Shown in pieces: positions 1-5,440 of a stretch of DNA of 6,325 nucleotides; position 1 is the stretch's first letter; every line of letters begins with the position of its first letter. The notes under the pieces were generated by a model, which saw only the letters and a list, made by a program, of their open reading frames with translations, was not told where the DNA came from and did not search any database. The DNA comes from Methanomassiliicoccaceae archaeon UBA367 (GTDB taxonomy: Archaea; Thermoplasmatota; Thermoplasmata; Methanomassiliicoccales; Methanomethylophilaceae), in assembly GCA_002506255.1 (NCBI GenBank), contig DAXF01000078.1:2900-9224 (forward strand), in the 5' to 3' direction. The position numbers and the translations under genes were made by a program.

Positions 1-366
1 GAGAGATACTGCGACCGCGTCGGAATACTGAAGAAGGGCGTTCTACTAAACGAAGGAACACCCGGAGAGCTCACATCAGACCTGGAGGATGTTGTGATAG
101 TCAGAACCGACAGCGACCTTCCTCGAAATCTCCCGGACGGCGTGACACCCGTGAAATTAGAGAATGGCGAAGCAGTGTTCTCTGCAGCTGACGGCGCGGA
201 TTCCTTGGATGCTATTCTGGATTCTTATAGAGCAGAAGGCGGAAAGGTATTCTCCGCCTCCGTCAGGGGACCGACCCTGGAGGATGTCTATATGCAGGCG
301 ATAGGGCCCGGCGAGGAAGCTCCATTCGATGAGGACCGTTTCAGGAACATGATGAGGAGGCGCTGA
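1..366 (+). CDS. ABC transporter ATP-binding protein, C-terminal part (5' end outside window)
   Basis: This is the last 121 codons of an ABC exporter ATPase; the reading frame is open from the first base and ends at TGA 364-366. The first residues, ERYCDRVGILKKG followed by LLNEGTP, match the segment after the H-loop of DrrA/CcmA-like ATPases, where the usual form is 'CDRvaIlkkGrl.aeGtp.eL'. The Walker A, signature and Walker B motifs would lie upstream of the window. The remainder is the C-terminal extension of drug- and polysaccharide-exporter ATPases, ending in GPTLEDVYMQAIG, the family's 'PSLEDVFl.ltG' motif, plus a charged tail. The permease gene starts one base after the stop, so the two subunits are almost certainly co-transcribed. 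The ATPase would sit on the cytoplasmic face and drive export; the substrate cannot be told from this fragment. Confidence 0.9.
   Translation, partial: ERYCDRVGILKKGVLLNEGTPGELTSDLEDVVIVRTDSDLPRNLPDGVTPVKLENGEAVFSAADGADSLDAILDSYRAEGGKVFSASVRGPTLEDVYMQAIGPGEEAPFDEDRFRNMMRRR
355..360 (+). promoter_or_regulatory. Shine-Dalgarno site of the ABC permease
   Basis: A perfect AGGAGG lies inside the last codons of the upstream ATPase gene and ends 7 bases before the ATG at 368. It supports 368 as the start rather than the second ATG at 371, and means the permease ribosome site is embedded in the preceding coding region. Confidence 0.75.
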
Positions 367-367
367 G

Positions 368-1096
368 ATGATGTACGGAGTTTTCGCCTATGCTCAAAGG
401 GATCTGAGAAGATGGATCAGATCCCCTATGAACGTAGTATCAACACTGGTTATGCCTGCTGCCTGGCTCATATTCATGGGGGTTGTCCTTCCCGGAACGG
501 ACAAAGGATATCTCGATTTCATAACCCCCGGTGTTCTGGTAATGACCATGCTCAATGCCGGACTCTTCGGCGGATCCTCCCTTATGTTCGACAAAGTACT
601 GGGATATCTGGATAAATTCCTGGCCGCACCAACCCCTAGGGAGAGCATACTTGCAGGGAAGATCATATTCATCACCGTAAGGGGGCTGCTTCAGGCCCTG
701 GTCATTCAGATAATAGCGATACTGGTAGGAGCGACCGTACTCAGCCTATGGGCGTATATAGCGACATTCGCAATACTGGCACTGTTCGGCGTCTTCGTCG
801 CCTCATTCGGCACGACTATAGCTCTGTACCTGGGAGAGCATGATTCCTATGCGGCCGCTCAATCCTTCCTGTCTATGCCTTTGTACCTGGCATCTACTGC
901 TATGCTGCGCTACGACCAGATGCCCGCGGTCCTGTTCTATATAGCCAAAGCGAATCCGCTCAGCTATGCCATAGATGCCGCGAGAACGGCAAGCTCGGGA
1001 ACGTTCCCCCTGCTGGAAGTGGTCGTGCTGGTGGCCGTCTCTGTGGTCATGGCCCTCCTTTGCATCAGAATGTTCCGTCGGGCCACTATAAGCTGA
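368..1096 (+). CDS. ABC-2 type transporter permease
   Basis: A 242-residue membrane protein of the ABC-2 (COG0842, DrrB/NodJ-like) family, the usual length for this half-transporter. A short cytoplasmic N-terminus (AYAQRDLRRWIRSP) is followed by about six hydrophobic segments, near residues 22-42, 50-74, 99-121, 126-153, 163-180 and 214-234. Two family signatures are visible: the cytoplasmic loop after the second segment (DKVLGYLDKFLAAPTPRES followed by ILAGK), matching the usual 'E.G.le.lla.P.sr..il.gK', and ANPLSYAIDAAR near residue 196, matching 'NPltYavda.R'. It pairs with the ATPase just upstream to form an exporter in the cytoplasmic membrane. Family members export drugs, polysaccharides or lipids; nothing here identifies the cargo. 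It ends at TGA 1094-1096, directly abutting the stop of the opposing gene. Confidence 0.92.
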   Translation: MMYGVFAYAQRDLRRWIRSPMNVVSTLVMPAAWLIFMGVVLPGTDKGYLDFITPGVLVMTMLNAGLFGGSSLMFDKVLGYLDKFLAAPTPRESILAGKIIFITVRGLLQALVIQIIAILVGATVLSLWAYIATFAILALFGVFVASFGTTIALYLGEHDSYAAAQSFLSMPLYLASTAMLRYDQMPAVLFYIAKANPLSYAIDAARTASSGTFPLLEVVVLVAVSVVMALLCIRMFRRATIS

Positions 1097-1597
1097 TCAT
1101 CTCAGTATGACCTTGTCCACACCTTTACAGGACCGTATGCGCGGCAGATACTCGGGGGGCAATGGACCGTCCAGAACTATTATCAGCCTGGCGTTCTCCT
1201 GTATCCCTGTGTCGTCTATGACTGCCTGCCTTACCGAAACGCCTGCATCATAGATCGCACTGGCGACACCTGCCAATATGCCGGGCATACGGGCATCCAC
1301 CGGAACGATCTCCAGTGCTGTGCAGCCTATCTGTGGAGCAACCTCAGAGAGCAAGGCCATCGACCTCATGCGAGAGAATACCTCCATGAGCCTGGGTGTC
1401 CTGTATATCTTGTCTATTGTGGATTTTGCAACTCTTCTGTCTGCACCGGCCGCACGACCCAGAGCAGAATGGGATATCTCCACGTCATTGCAGTATGCGT
1501 TGCCATCTTCTCTGACGCTTATGCCGTATCTGAGCATAAGCGCAGCCACTTTTCTCTGAGAAGGATGCCTGTCGAACATCGCCAAGATACGTTCCAT
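1097..1597 (-). CDS. HTH and ACT-domain regulator of amino acid metabolism (COG2150-like)
   Basis: A 166-residue protein read from ATG 1597. The N-terminal part (MERILAMFDRHPSQRKVA) leads into a probable winged or simple HTH around residues 40-65 (EISHSALGRAAGADRRVAKS, then TIDKI). Residues about 96-166 form an ACT-like ligand domain beginning LEIVPVDARMPGILAGVAS, then AIYDAGVSVRQAV, where ACT domains typically bind an amino acid at a subunit interface. This order resembles archaeal COG2150, described as a predicted regulator of amino acid metabolism; the match is from memory. The frame extends to a GTG at 1630, but that would place the TATA-like element inside the gene, there is no ribosome site before it, and family members begin close to the HPSQRKVA block. 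It diverges from chorismate mutase and lies near asd and hisG, so a role in sensing an amino acid is reasonable. The ligand and target genes are unknown. Confidence 0.8.
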   Translation of the reverse strand: MERILAMFDRHPSQRKVAALMLRYGISVREDGNAYCNDVEISHSALGRAAGADRRVAKSTIDKIYRTPRLMEVFSRMRSMALLSEVAPQIGCTALEIVPVDARMPGILAGVASAIYDAGVSVRQAVIDDTGIQENARLIIVLDGPLPPEYLPRIRSCKGVDKVILR

Positions 1598-1617
1598 ATG
1601 ATACCGTATGTCATAAA

Positions 1618-1627
1618 TTATATAAAA
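1618..1627 (-). promoter_or_regulatory. TATA-box promoter of the ACT-domain regulator
   Basis: On the minus strand this reads TTTTATATAA. Its core is centred about 25 bases before the ATG at 1597, which is the archaeal TATA-to-transcription-start distance. The mRNA would therefore begin at or next to the start codon (leaderless). This is the main reason for preferring ATG 1597 over the upstream GTG. The BRE bases upstream are not a strong match. Confidence 0.6.
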
Positions 1628-1638
1628 CACGCTAAATC

Positions 1639-1648
1639 AAAAGCTTTT
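1639..1648. promoter_or_regulatory. Perfect 10-bp palindrome in the divergent promoter region (candidate operator)
   Basis: AAAAGCTTTT is a perfect inverted repeat lying between the two divergent TATA elements, about 12 bases behind the regulator's promoter and about 22 bases before the BRE of the aroQ promoter. The position suits a dimeric HTH protein acting on both promoters, possibly the ACT regulator itself. A/T-rich palindromes this short also occur by chance, so this is only a candidate. Confidence 0.3.
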
Positions 1649-1669
1649 CACCAAATGCAACTCTGCAAT

Positions 1670-1682
1670 CGAAATTAATACA
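1670..1682 (+). promoter_or_regulatory. BRE plus TATA promoter of aroQ
   Basis: CGAAA (1670-1674, a good BRE) is followed directly by TTAATACA (1675-1682). The box is centred about 26 bases before ATG 1704, and there is no purine-rich ribosome site just before that ATG. The transcript is therefore predicted to be leaderless, starting at or very close to the A of the start codon. Confidence 0.6.
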
Positions 1683-1703
1683 TGTAGAGCAATTTACCAG
1701 CCG

Positions 1704-1976
1704 ATGCCCCGAACCGAAGAGCTCAGAGAAATGATCAGGGAGATAGACCAGCAGATAATAGAACAGGTCGCCACCCGCATGGAGATCACTGACGAGCTGG
1801 CGAGGGCGAAAAAAGCTGAGGGGAAGAACTATTGGGACGACGCCAAAGAGAAGGAGGTCATCAAAAGGTATCACGAGCTATGCGAGGAGGTCAAGATGTC
1901 CGAGGACGAGGCCCGAAAGATAGCAGAGGTTATCCTGAACATTTCCCGGGACAGACAAAAGCATATCGTGGAATGA
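1704..1976 (+). CDS. aroQ: Chorismate mutase, AroQ type
   Basis: A 90-residue all-helical protein of the AroQ fold, the normal size for a stand-alone archaeal enzyme. It would convert chorismate to prephenate in the cytoplasm, the committed step toward phenylalanine and tyrosine. Aligned by eye with the E. coli mutase domain, the active-site set is recognisable: Arg8 (Ec Arg11), Arg25 (Arg28), Lys36 (Lys39), Asp45 (Asp48), Glu49 (Glu52), Ser81 (Ser84) and Gln85 (Gln88). The Ec Arg51 position is Lys48 here, a conservative change. The motif LREMIREIDQQII is the typical first-helix start. The ATG is set by the BRE/TATA element 26 bases upstream. The gene is transcribed away from the ACT regulator and followed by a hairpin terminator, so it is probably monocistronic. 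Confidence 0.92.
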   Translation: MPRTEELREMIREIDQQIIEQVATRMEITDELARAKKAEGKNYWDDAKEKEVIKRYHELCEEVKMSEDEARKIAEVILNISRDRQKHIVE

Positions 1977-1977
1977 G

Positions 1978-2008
1978 CCACAGCCGAATGTGGATTTTTT
2001 ATTTTATT
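1978..2008 (+). terminator. Hairpin and T-tract terminator after aroQ
   Basis: CCACA (1978-1982) pairs with TGTGG (1989-1993) around a 6-base loop and is followed by ATTTTTTATTTTATT. It begins one base after the aroQ stop. The 5-bp stem is weak, but archaeal termination relies largely on the T tract, so release here is plausible. It separates aroQ from the asd operon. Confidence 0.55.
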
Positions 2009-2014
2009 CTGAAA

Positions 2015-2040
2015 CGAATAAATTTGACAGTATATCTTTA
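2015..2040 (+). promoter_or_regulatory. Probable promoter of the asd-homocysteine operon
   Basis: Two overlapping candidates lie here: CGAA followed by TAAATTT (2015-2025), and TATATCTTTA (2031-2040). The second would start transcription near 2060 and leave a leader of roughly 30 bases before the asd ATG, consistent with that gene having a ribosome site. Which element is used cannot be decided from sequence alone. Confidence 0.4.
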
Positions 2041-2071
2041 AGTCAAGAATGGTTCTAGCAGTCATATTGCA

Positions 2072-2081
2072 CAATGCATTG
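2072..2081. promoter_or_regulatory. 10-bp palindrome in the asd leader (candidate operator)
   Basis: CAATGCATTG is a perfect inverted repeat that ends just where the asd ribosome site begins. It lies downstream of the predicted transcription start, where a bound repressor could block elongation or initiation. It is short and single, so support is weak. Confidence 0.22.
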
Positions 2082-2082
2082 G

Positions 2083-2088
2083 AAGGTG
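2083..2088 (+). promoter_or_regulatory. Ribosome binding site of asd
   Basis: AAGGTG, within GGAAGGTGTGAC, ends 4 bases before ATG 2093. It matches the GGAGGTGA complement of the 16S 3' end well enough to fix this start. The leadered start contrasts with the leaderless aroQ start just upstream. Confidence 0.5.
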
Positions 2089-2092
2089 TGAC

Positions 2093-3154
2093 ATGAGAAA
2101 AACACAAGTAGCGGTCCTCGGCGCAACGGGCATGATCGGCCAAAGATTCGTAGAGATGCTGGAGGATCATCCCACTTTCGAGATAGAGGGACTATACGCA
2201 TCCGAGCGCTCAGAGGGTAAGAAACTCTCCGATGTACTGAAGGTCAGAGACCACGAGTTCAAGAAAGAGACCCTGGACACCAGGATAACGAACGCAGATC
2301 CCAAGGATATCGCCAAGAGGGCAAGGGTCGCATTCGTTGGACTCCCTTCAGATATAGCCGGCCCTACCGAAACAGAGCTGGCCGCCAACGGGGTGGCTGT
2401 CTTCACCAATGCAGGGGCACACAGGATGGACCCGGACACGCCCATACTCATACCTGAGGTCAACCAGGATCATCTCATGTCAGTGAGGGACCAGAGCACT
2501 TTCTCCAACGGAGGTTTCATTGTAACCAATGCGAACTGCTCATCCACCGGAGTTGCAGTGCCTCTTTACCCCATCAATGAAGAATTCGGACTGAAAGAGG
2601 TCTTCATATCCACATATCAAGCCCTGTCCGGAGCAGGATACCCGGGAGTGCCCTCGTTAGATGCCGTGGGGAATGTCATACCATACATAGGCGGGGAAGA
2701 GGAAAAGATGGAATCCGAACTGGCCAAGATCCTGGGGATCTACGAGAACAAGAGGTTCGTGCCTGCCAAGTTCCGCACCTACGCCAACTGTGCCAGGGTT
2801 CCTGTTGTGGACGGGCACCTCGAATCCCTTATTCTAAGAACTGAAAAGGATGCCTCAGTAGAGGATATCATCAGAGTACTGGAGAGCTTCAGAGGGGAGC
2901 CCCAAAAAAGGAAGCTCCCGTCCGCTCCATTCCAACCAATAATCGTAAGAAGAGAGGAGAACAGACCCCAACCCGCCACGGATGTGTTCGCAGGCGGCAC
3001 CGGAAGGTCCAAGGGCATGGCCGTGAGCGTGGGAAGGGTAAGGAAGAAGGATGACTGCATCAAAATGTTCCTTCTGTCCCATAACACGCTCAGGGGCGGA
3101 GCCGGCGGCTCCGTGCTGAATGCTGAGCTGGCACAGTCAAAAGGATTGCTGTGA
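2093..3154 (+). CDS. asd: Aspartate-semialdehyde dehydrogenase
   Basis: A 353-residue enzyme that reduces L-4-aspartyl phosphate with NAD(P)H to L-aspartate semialdehyde, the branch-point intermediate for Met, Thr and Lys. The N-terminal Rossmann motif is VAVLGATGMIGQRF (residues 7-20). The catalytic cysteine is Cys149 in TNANCSSTG, Gln176 in STYQALSGAG is the usual partner, and His242 in ARVPVVDGH is the expected acid/base. The length and the CSSTG context fit the archaeal/fungal branch of the family (about 350 residues, MJ0205-like) rather than the E. coli type. It is the first gene of the operon, and the sulfurtransferase that consumes its product starts 4 bases after its stop. This supports dedicated supply of aspartate semialdehyde for homocysteine, though other pathways can draw on the same pool. 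Confidence 0.96.
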   Translation: MRKTQVAVLGATGMIGQRFVEMLEDHPTFEIEGLYASERSEGKKLSDVLKVRDHEFKKETLDTRITNADPKDIAKRARVAFVGLPSDIAGPTETELAANGVAVFTNAGAHRMDPDTPILIPEVNQDHLMSVRDQSTFSNGGFIVTNANCSSTGVAVPLYPINEEFGLKEVFISTYQALSGAGYPGVPSLDAVGNVIPYIGGEEEKMESELAKILGIYENKRFVPAKFRTYANCARVPVVDGHLESLILRTEKDASVEDIIRVLESFRGEPQKRKLPSAPFQPIIVRREENRPQPATDVFAGGTGRSKGMAVSVGRVRKKDDCIKMFLLSHNTLRGGAGGSVLNAELAQSKGLL

Positions 3155-3158
3155 TAAC

Positions 3159-4310
3159 ATGAAAACGTACGGGGAGATCAACGAGAGGATACGCCAGAAG
3201 AAAGCTGTCGTCTATACGGCTGAGGAGGTCATAGATCTCGTGAGGTCCAAAGGCGCGGAGAAGGCAGCGGAGAAGGTGGATGTCGTCACAACAGGCACCT
3301 TCGGCGCCATGTGCTCATCCGGAGCGTTCCTGAATTTCGGGCATTCTGATCCCCCCATACGCATGACGGATGTACGCCTTAACGGTGTGGAAGCGTACGG
3401 CGGGCTCGCAGCCGTGGATACTTACATAGGTGCCACGGCAACGCGAGAGAACGGCGGCGAGTTCGGGTATGGCGGTGGCCACGTTATAGAGGAGCTTATC
3501 GCAGGTAACAGGGTCCGCCTGAGGGCCTGGGGTCCGGGAACGGACTGCTATGTAAGGAAGGACATAGACACCTACATCACGCTTGATGACATTAATGAGG
3601 CATATCTGTTCAACCCTAGAAACTGCTATCAGAACTATGCCTCGGCCACGAACACCCTTGACCGCACTCTGTACACTTACATGGGCAAGCTCCTGCCGCG
3701 CATGAAGAATGTGACTTACAGTACCTCAGGGCAGCTGTCTCCTCTGCTCAACGATCCGCATCTCGATACCATCGGTGGCGGAACCCGCATCTTCCTCGGA
3801 GGAGGAGAAGGATACGTCGCATGGCAGGGGACTCAGTACAATGTCAACCCTCCTGAAAGGAACGGGGTACCGACCTCCGGCGCCAGAACACTAGCGCTCA
3901 TAGGGGATATGAAACAGATGGATCGGGAGTACGTAAGGGGCATGGAGATGCACCGGTACGGGACGTCTCTCGCAATAGGCATAGGCATACCCATTCCGAT
4001 ATTGAATGCCGATGTGATGAAGCGCGCAGCCATCTCCGATGAGGAGTTATACACCAATCTTGTGGATTACAGCGTAACGGAGAAAAGCAGGGCCATTCTC
4101 GGCCAATACAGCTATGCGGAGCTCAGGTCCGGATCAATAGATTACGAAGGACACAAGATACGCACATCGCCGTTATCCTCTTACAGGAAGGCGAGGCAGG
4201 TAGCAGAGAAACTGAAGGATTGGATAGAGAATGGCGAATTCCTGCTCACGGAGCCCACCTTCAAGCTCCCCACATCCGGTGCAGTGAAGCCTCTGGAGGT
4301 CAGAAGATGA
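3159..4310 (+). CDS. L-aspartate semialdehyde sulfurtransferase, DUF39/COG1900 homocysteine synthesis protein
   Basis: A 383-residue protein of the DUF39 family (MA1821/MJ0100-like). In methanogens this family converts aspartate semialdehyde and a sulfide-level sulfur donor to homocysteine, together with a NIL-ferredoxin. Two cysteines lie where the family's essential pair is reported: Cys52 in GAMCSSGAFLNFGHSDPP and Cys130 in AWGPGTDCYVRKD. Other family-typical stretches are GGLAAVDTYIGATA (81-94), NPRNCYQNYASATN (152-165) and IGGGTRIFLGGGEGYV (205-220). MJ0100 carries a C-terminal CBS pair that binds SAM or MTA; none is present here, and the protein ends soon after the DUF39 core. The frame is open back to an ATG at 3120 inside asd, but the family start (MKTYGEINERIRQKKAVV) corresponds to ATG 3159, just past the asd stop. 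No strong ribosome site precedes it, so coupling to asd translation is likely. Confidence 0.93.
   Translation: MKTYGEINERIRQKKAVVYTAEEVIDLVRSKGAEKAAEKVDVVTTGTFGAMCSSGAFLNFGHSDPPIRMTDVRLNGVEAYGGLAAVDTYIGATATRENGGEFGYGGGHVIEELIAGNRVRLRAWGPGTDCYVRKDIDTYITLDDINEAYLFNPRNCYQNYASATNTLDRTLYTYMGKLLPRMKNVTYSTSGQLSPLLNDPHLDTIGGGTRIFLGGGEGYVAWQGTQYNVNPPERNGVPTSGARTLALIGDMKQMDREYVRGMEMHRYGTSLAIGIGIPIPILNADVMKRAAISDEELYTNLVDYSVTEKSRAILGQYSYAELRSGSIDYEGHKIRTSPLSSYRKARQVAEKLKDWIENGEFLLTEPTFKLPTSGAVKPLEVRR
4295..4300 (+). promoter_or_regulatory. Shine-Dalgarno site of the NIL-ferredoxin gene
   Basis: GGAGGT lies inside the last codons of the DUF39 gene, 6 bases before ATG 4307. It decides the start of the ferredoxin gene over in-frame starts further upstream (from 4220), which would fall deep within DUF39 coding sequence. 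Confidence 0.75.
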
Positions 4311-4711
4311 TCCAGAAAAGATACAAGCTCAAATTCAGTGAGGAGAATCTACAGGAATCCGTGGCGTACATCCTCGTCTCGAAGTTCAACATACAGCCCA
4401 ACATACTTAGGGCAGAGGTGAGGGACGACGGAGGCGTGATGGTGCTGGAGATGAAAGGCAGGCAGGAGGACATCGATGCAAGCGTCGTGTACCTTTCCGA
4501 TGCCGGCATATCGATCAAAGCCTTCGACAAGCAGATACTGAAGGATATGGACAAGTGCACCGATTGCGGGGCATGCATATCAATATGCCCGACCAAATGC
4601 TTCACACCAGACCCTGTGACCTGGGAGATCGTATTGAATTACGACAAATGCATAGCGTGCGGAGCATGTCTCAACGCTTGTCCGTTCCAGGCTCTGACCC
4701 TTCCCTTATGA
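4307..4711 (+). CDS. NIL-domain 2x[4Fe-4S] ferredoxin, partner of the aspartate semialdehyde sulfurtransferase
   Basis: A 134-residue two-domain protein (MA1822/MJ0099-like). Residues about 3-77 form a NIL domain, a ferredoxin-like fold also found on methionine ABC importers; the namesake Asn-Ile-Leu is at 32-34 (QPNILRAEV). Residues 82-130 are a ferredoxin with two complete CxxCxxCxxxCP motifs: Cys84, 87, 90 and 94 (CTDCGACISICP) and Cys115, 118, 121 and 125 (CIACGACLNACP). An extra Cys98 lies in TKCF. The likely job is to bring electrons, and possibly sulfur through a cluster, to the DUF39 enzyme during homocysteine formation in the cytoplasm. Its ATG overlaps the DUF39 stop by ATGA, implying coupled translation and near-equal amounts of the two proteins. 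Confidence 0.94.
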   Translation: MIQKRYKLKFSEENLQESVAYILVSKFNIQPNILRAEVRDDGGVMVLEMKGRQEDIDASVVYLSDAGISIKAFDKQILKDMDKCTDCGACISICPTKCFTPDPVTWEIVLNYDKCIACGACLNACPFQALTLPL

Positions 4712-5439
4712 TCAAGAAGGTCCATTTCGAGGTCGAAGAGACGGCCATGACCATCATGGCTGACGAGAAGTACCTGAAGGATGCTAAGAATGCGATATTC
4801 GATGCGAGAGAGATGATAAAGGCGAAGATAAGAGAGGATCCCTTCTTCGGTGCGACCTACGACCCCTACAAAGTGTCTGAGAAGGATTATCCGCTGATCA
4901 AGAGGATGTGCGAAGCTTCTGCGATCGCAGGAGTGGGGCCCATGGCCGCTGTGGCCGGAGCCGTCGCCTCCTACGCTCTGGAAAGGATATACGCCGAAGG
5001 ATGCCGTTTCGCCATATTAGACAACGGCGGAGATATAGCCATGTGCGCCGACAGGGATGTTCTAATAGGGATATATCAGGATGATCCAAGGTTCTCTGAT
5101 CTGGCACTTCTGATTCCTGCATCAGATGGCATTAAGGGCATATGTTCTTCGTCAGGAAGGATCGGCCCTTCTGTCTCCTTTGGAGTGAGCGGCATAACAA
5201 CGGTCTTCGCTGACGATCCAGTGCTTGCGGATGCCTGTGCCACATCAGTAGCCAATAATGTCAAGGATGCAACACGCGAATCGGTCGCTGAAGCGGCCGA
5301 GAGAATAAACTATATGGAAGGTGCCAAAGGATGCCTGATCCTCTGCGGCGGGATAATGGCATCCTGCGGAGAGGTCCCCGAGATCGTACCCGCTAAAGAA
5401 GGGAAGGCTACTAGTGTGTGGCTGTCCTCCCGTGCGTAA
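4708..5439 (+). CDS. UPF0280/COG2122 ApbE-like protein, putative persulfide-forming component of homocysteine synthesis
   Basis: A 243-residue protein of UPF0280 (COG2122), distantly related to ApbE flavin transferases. Visible blocks are GVGPMAAVAGAVA (75-87), ILDNGGDIAM (103-112), CSSSGRIGPSVSFG (146-159) and DACATSVANN (176-185); the last three resemble the GG, TSG and ADALsTa blocks of ApbE. In anaerobic bacteria, genetic data tie this family to homocysteine formation alongside DUF39 and NIL-ferredoxin proteins, with a suggested role in making a protein persulfide; the chemistry is not settled. There are eight cysteines (68, 99, 113, 146, 177, 209, 213, 220), and Cys146 and Cys177 sit in conserved-looking blocks. 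The start is the ATGA overlap with the ferredoxin stop. The bases before it are pyrimidine-rich with no Shine-Dalgarno, so expression probably depends on ribosomes finishing the ferredoxin gene. The in-frame ATG at 4555 would overlap the ferredoxin by more than 150 bases and is rejected. Confidence 0.88.
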   Translation: MIKKVHFEVEETAMTIMADEKYLKDAKNAIFDAREMIKAKIREDPFFGATYDPYKVSEKDYPLIKRMCEASAIAGVGPMAAVAGAVASYALERIYAEGCRFAILDNGGDIAMCADRDVLIGIYQDDPRFSDLALLIPASDGIKGICSSSGRIGPSVSFGVSGITTVFADDPVLADACATSVANNVKDATRESVAEAAERINYMEGAKGCLILCGGIMASCGEVPEIVPAKEGKATSVWLSSRA

Positions 5440-5440
5440 A

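Noticed and set aside
394..675. Antisense open frame opposite the ABC permease.
   Set aside because: It has no recognisable protein features or ribosome site and lies wholly over a well-supported membrane protein gene.
1598..1630. N-terminal extension of the ACT regulator to the GTG at 1630 (177 residues).
   Set aside because: The TATA-like element lies inside this extension, there is no ribosome site before the GTG, and the added residues do not resemble the family N-terminus.
1632..1874. Minus-strand open frame covering the aroQ promoter and the first half of aroQ.
   Set aside because: It runs through the divergent promoter region and over AroQ active-site codons, and shows no protein family features.
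1977..2092. Possible riboswitch or attenuator between aroQ and asd.
   Set aside because: Only a short hairpin with T tract (1978-2008), TATA candidates and a 10-bp palindrome are visible; the predicted leader of about 30 bases is too short for a known SAM or lysine riboswitch.
3098..3112. GC-rich inverted repeat GGAGCC-GGC-GGCTCC near the 3' end of asd, considered as a terminator or attenuator.
   Set aside because: It encodes the glycine-rich RGGAGGS region conserved in the enzyme, has no T tract after it, and the operon continues downstream.
3120..3158. Start of the DUF39 gene at ATG 3120, overlapping the end of asd.
   Set aside because: The added 13 residues are asd coding sequence read in another frame; the family start corresponds to ATG 3159, 4 bases after the asd stop.
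4555..4707. Extended start for the UPF0280 gene within the ferredoxin gene.
   Set aside because: This stretch is the cluster-binding region of the ferredoxin in another frame; ATG 4708 in the ATGA overlap is the natural start.
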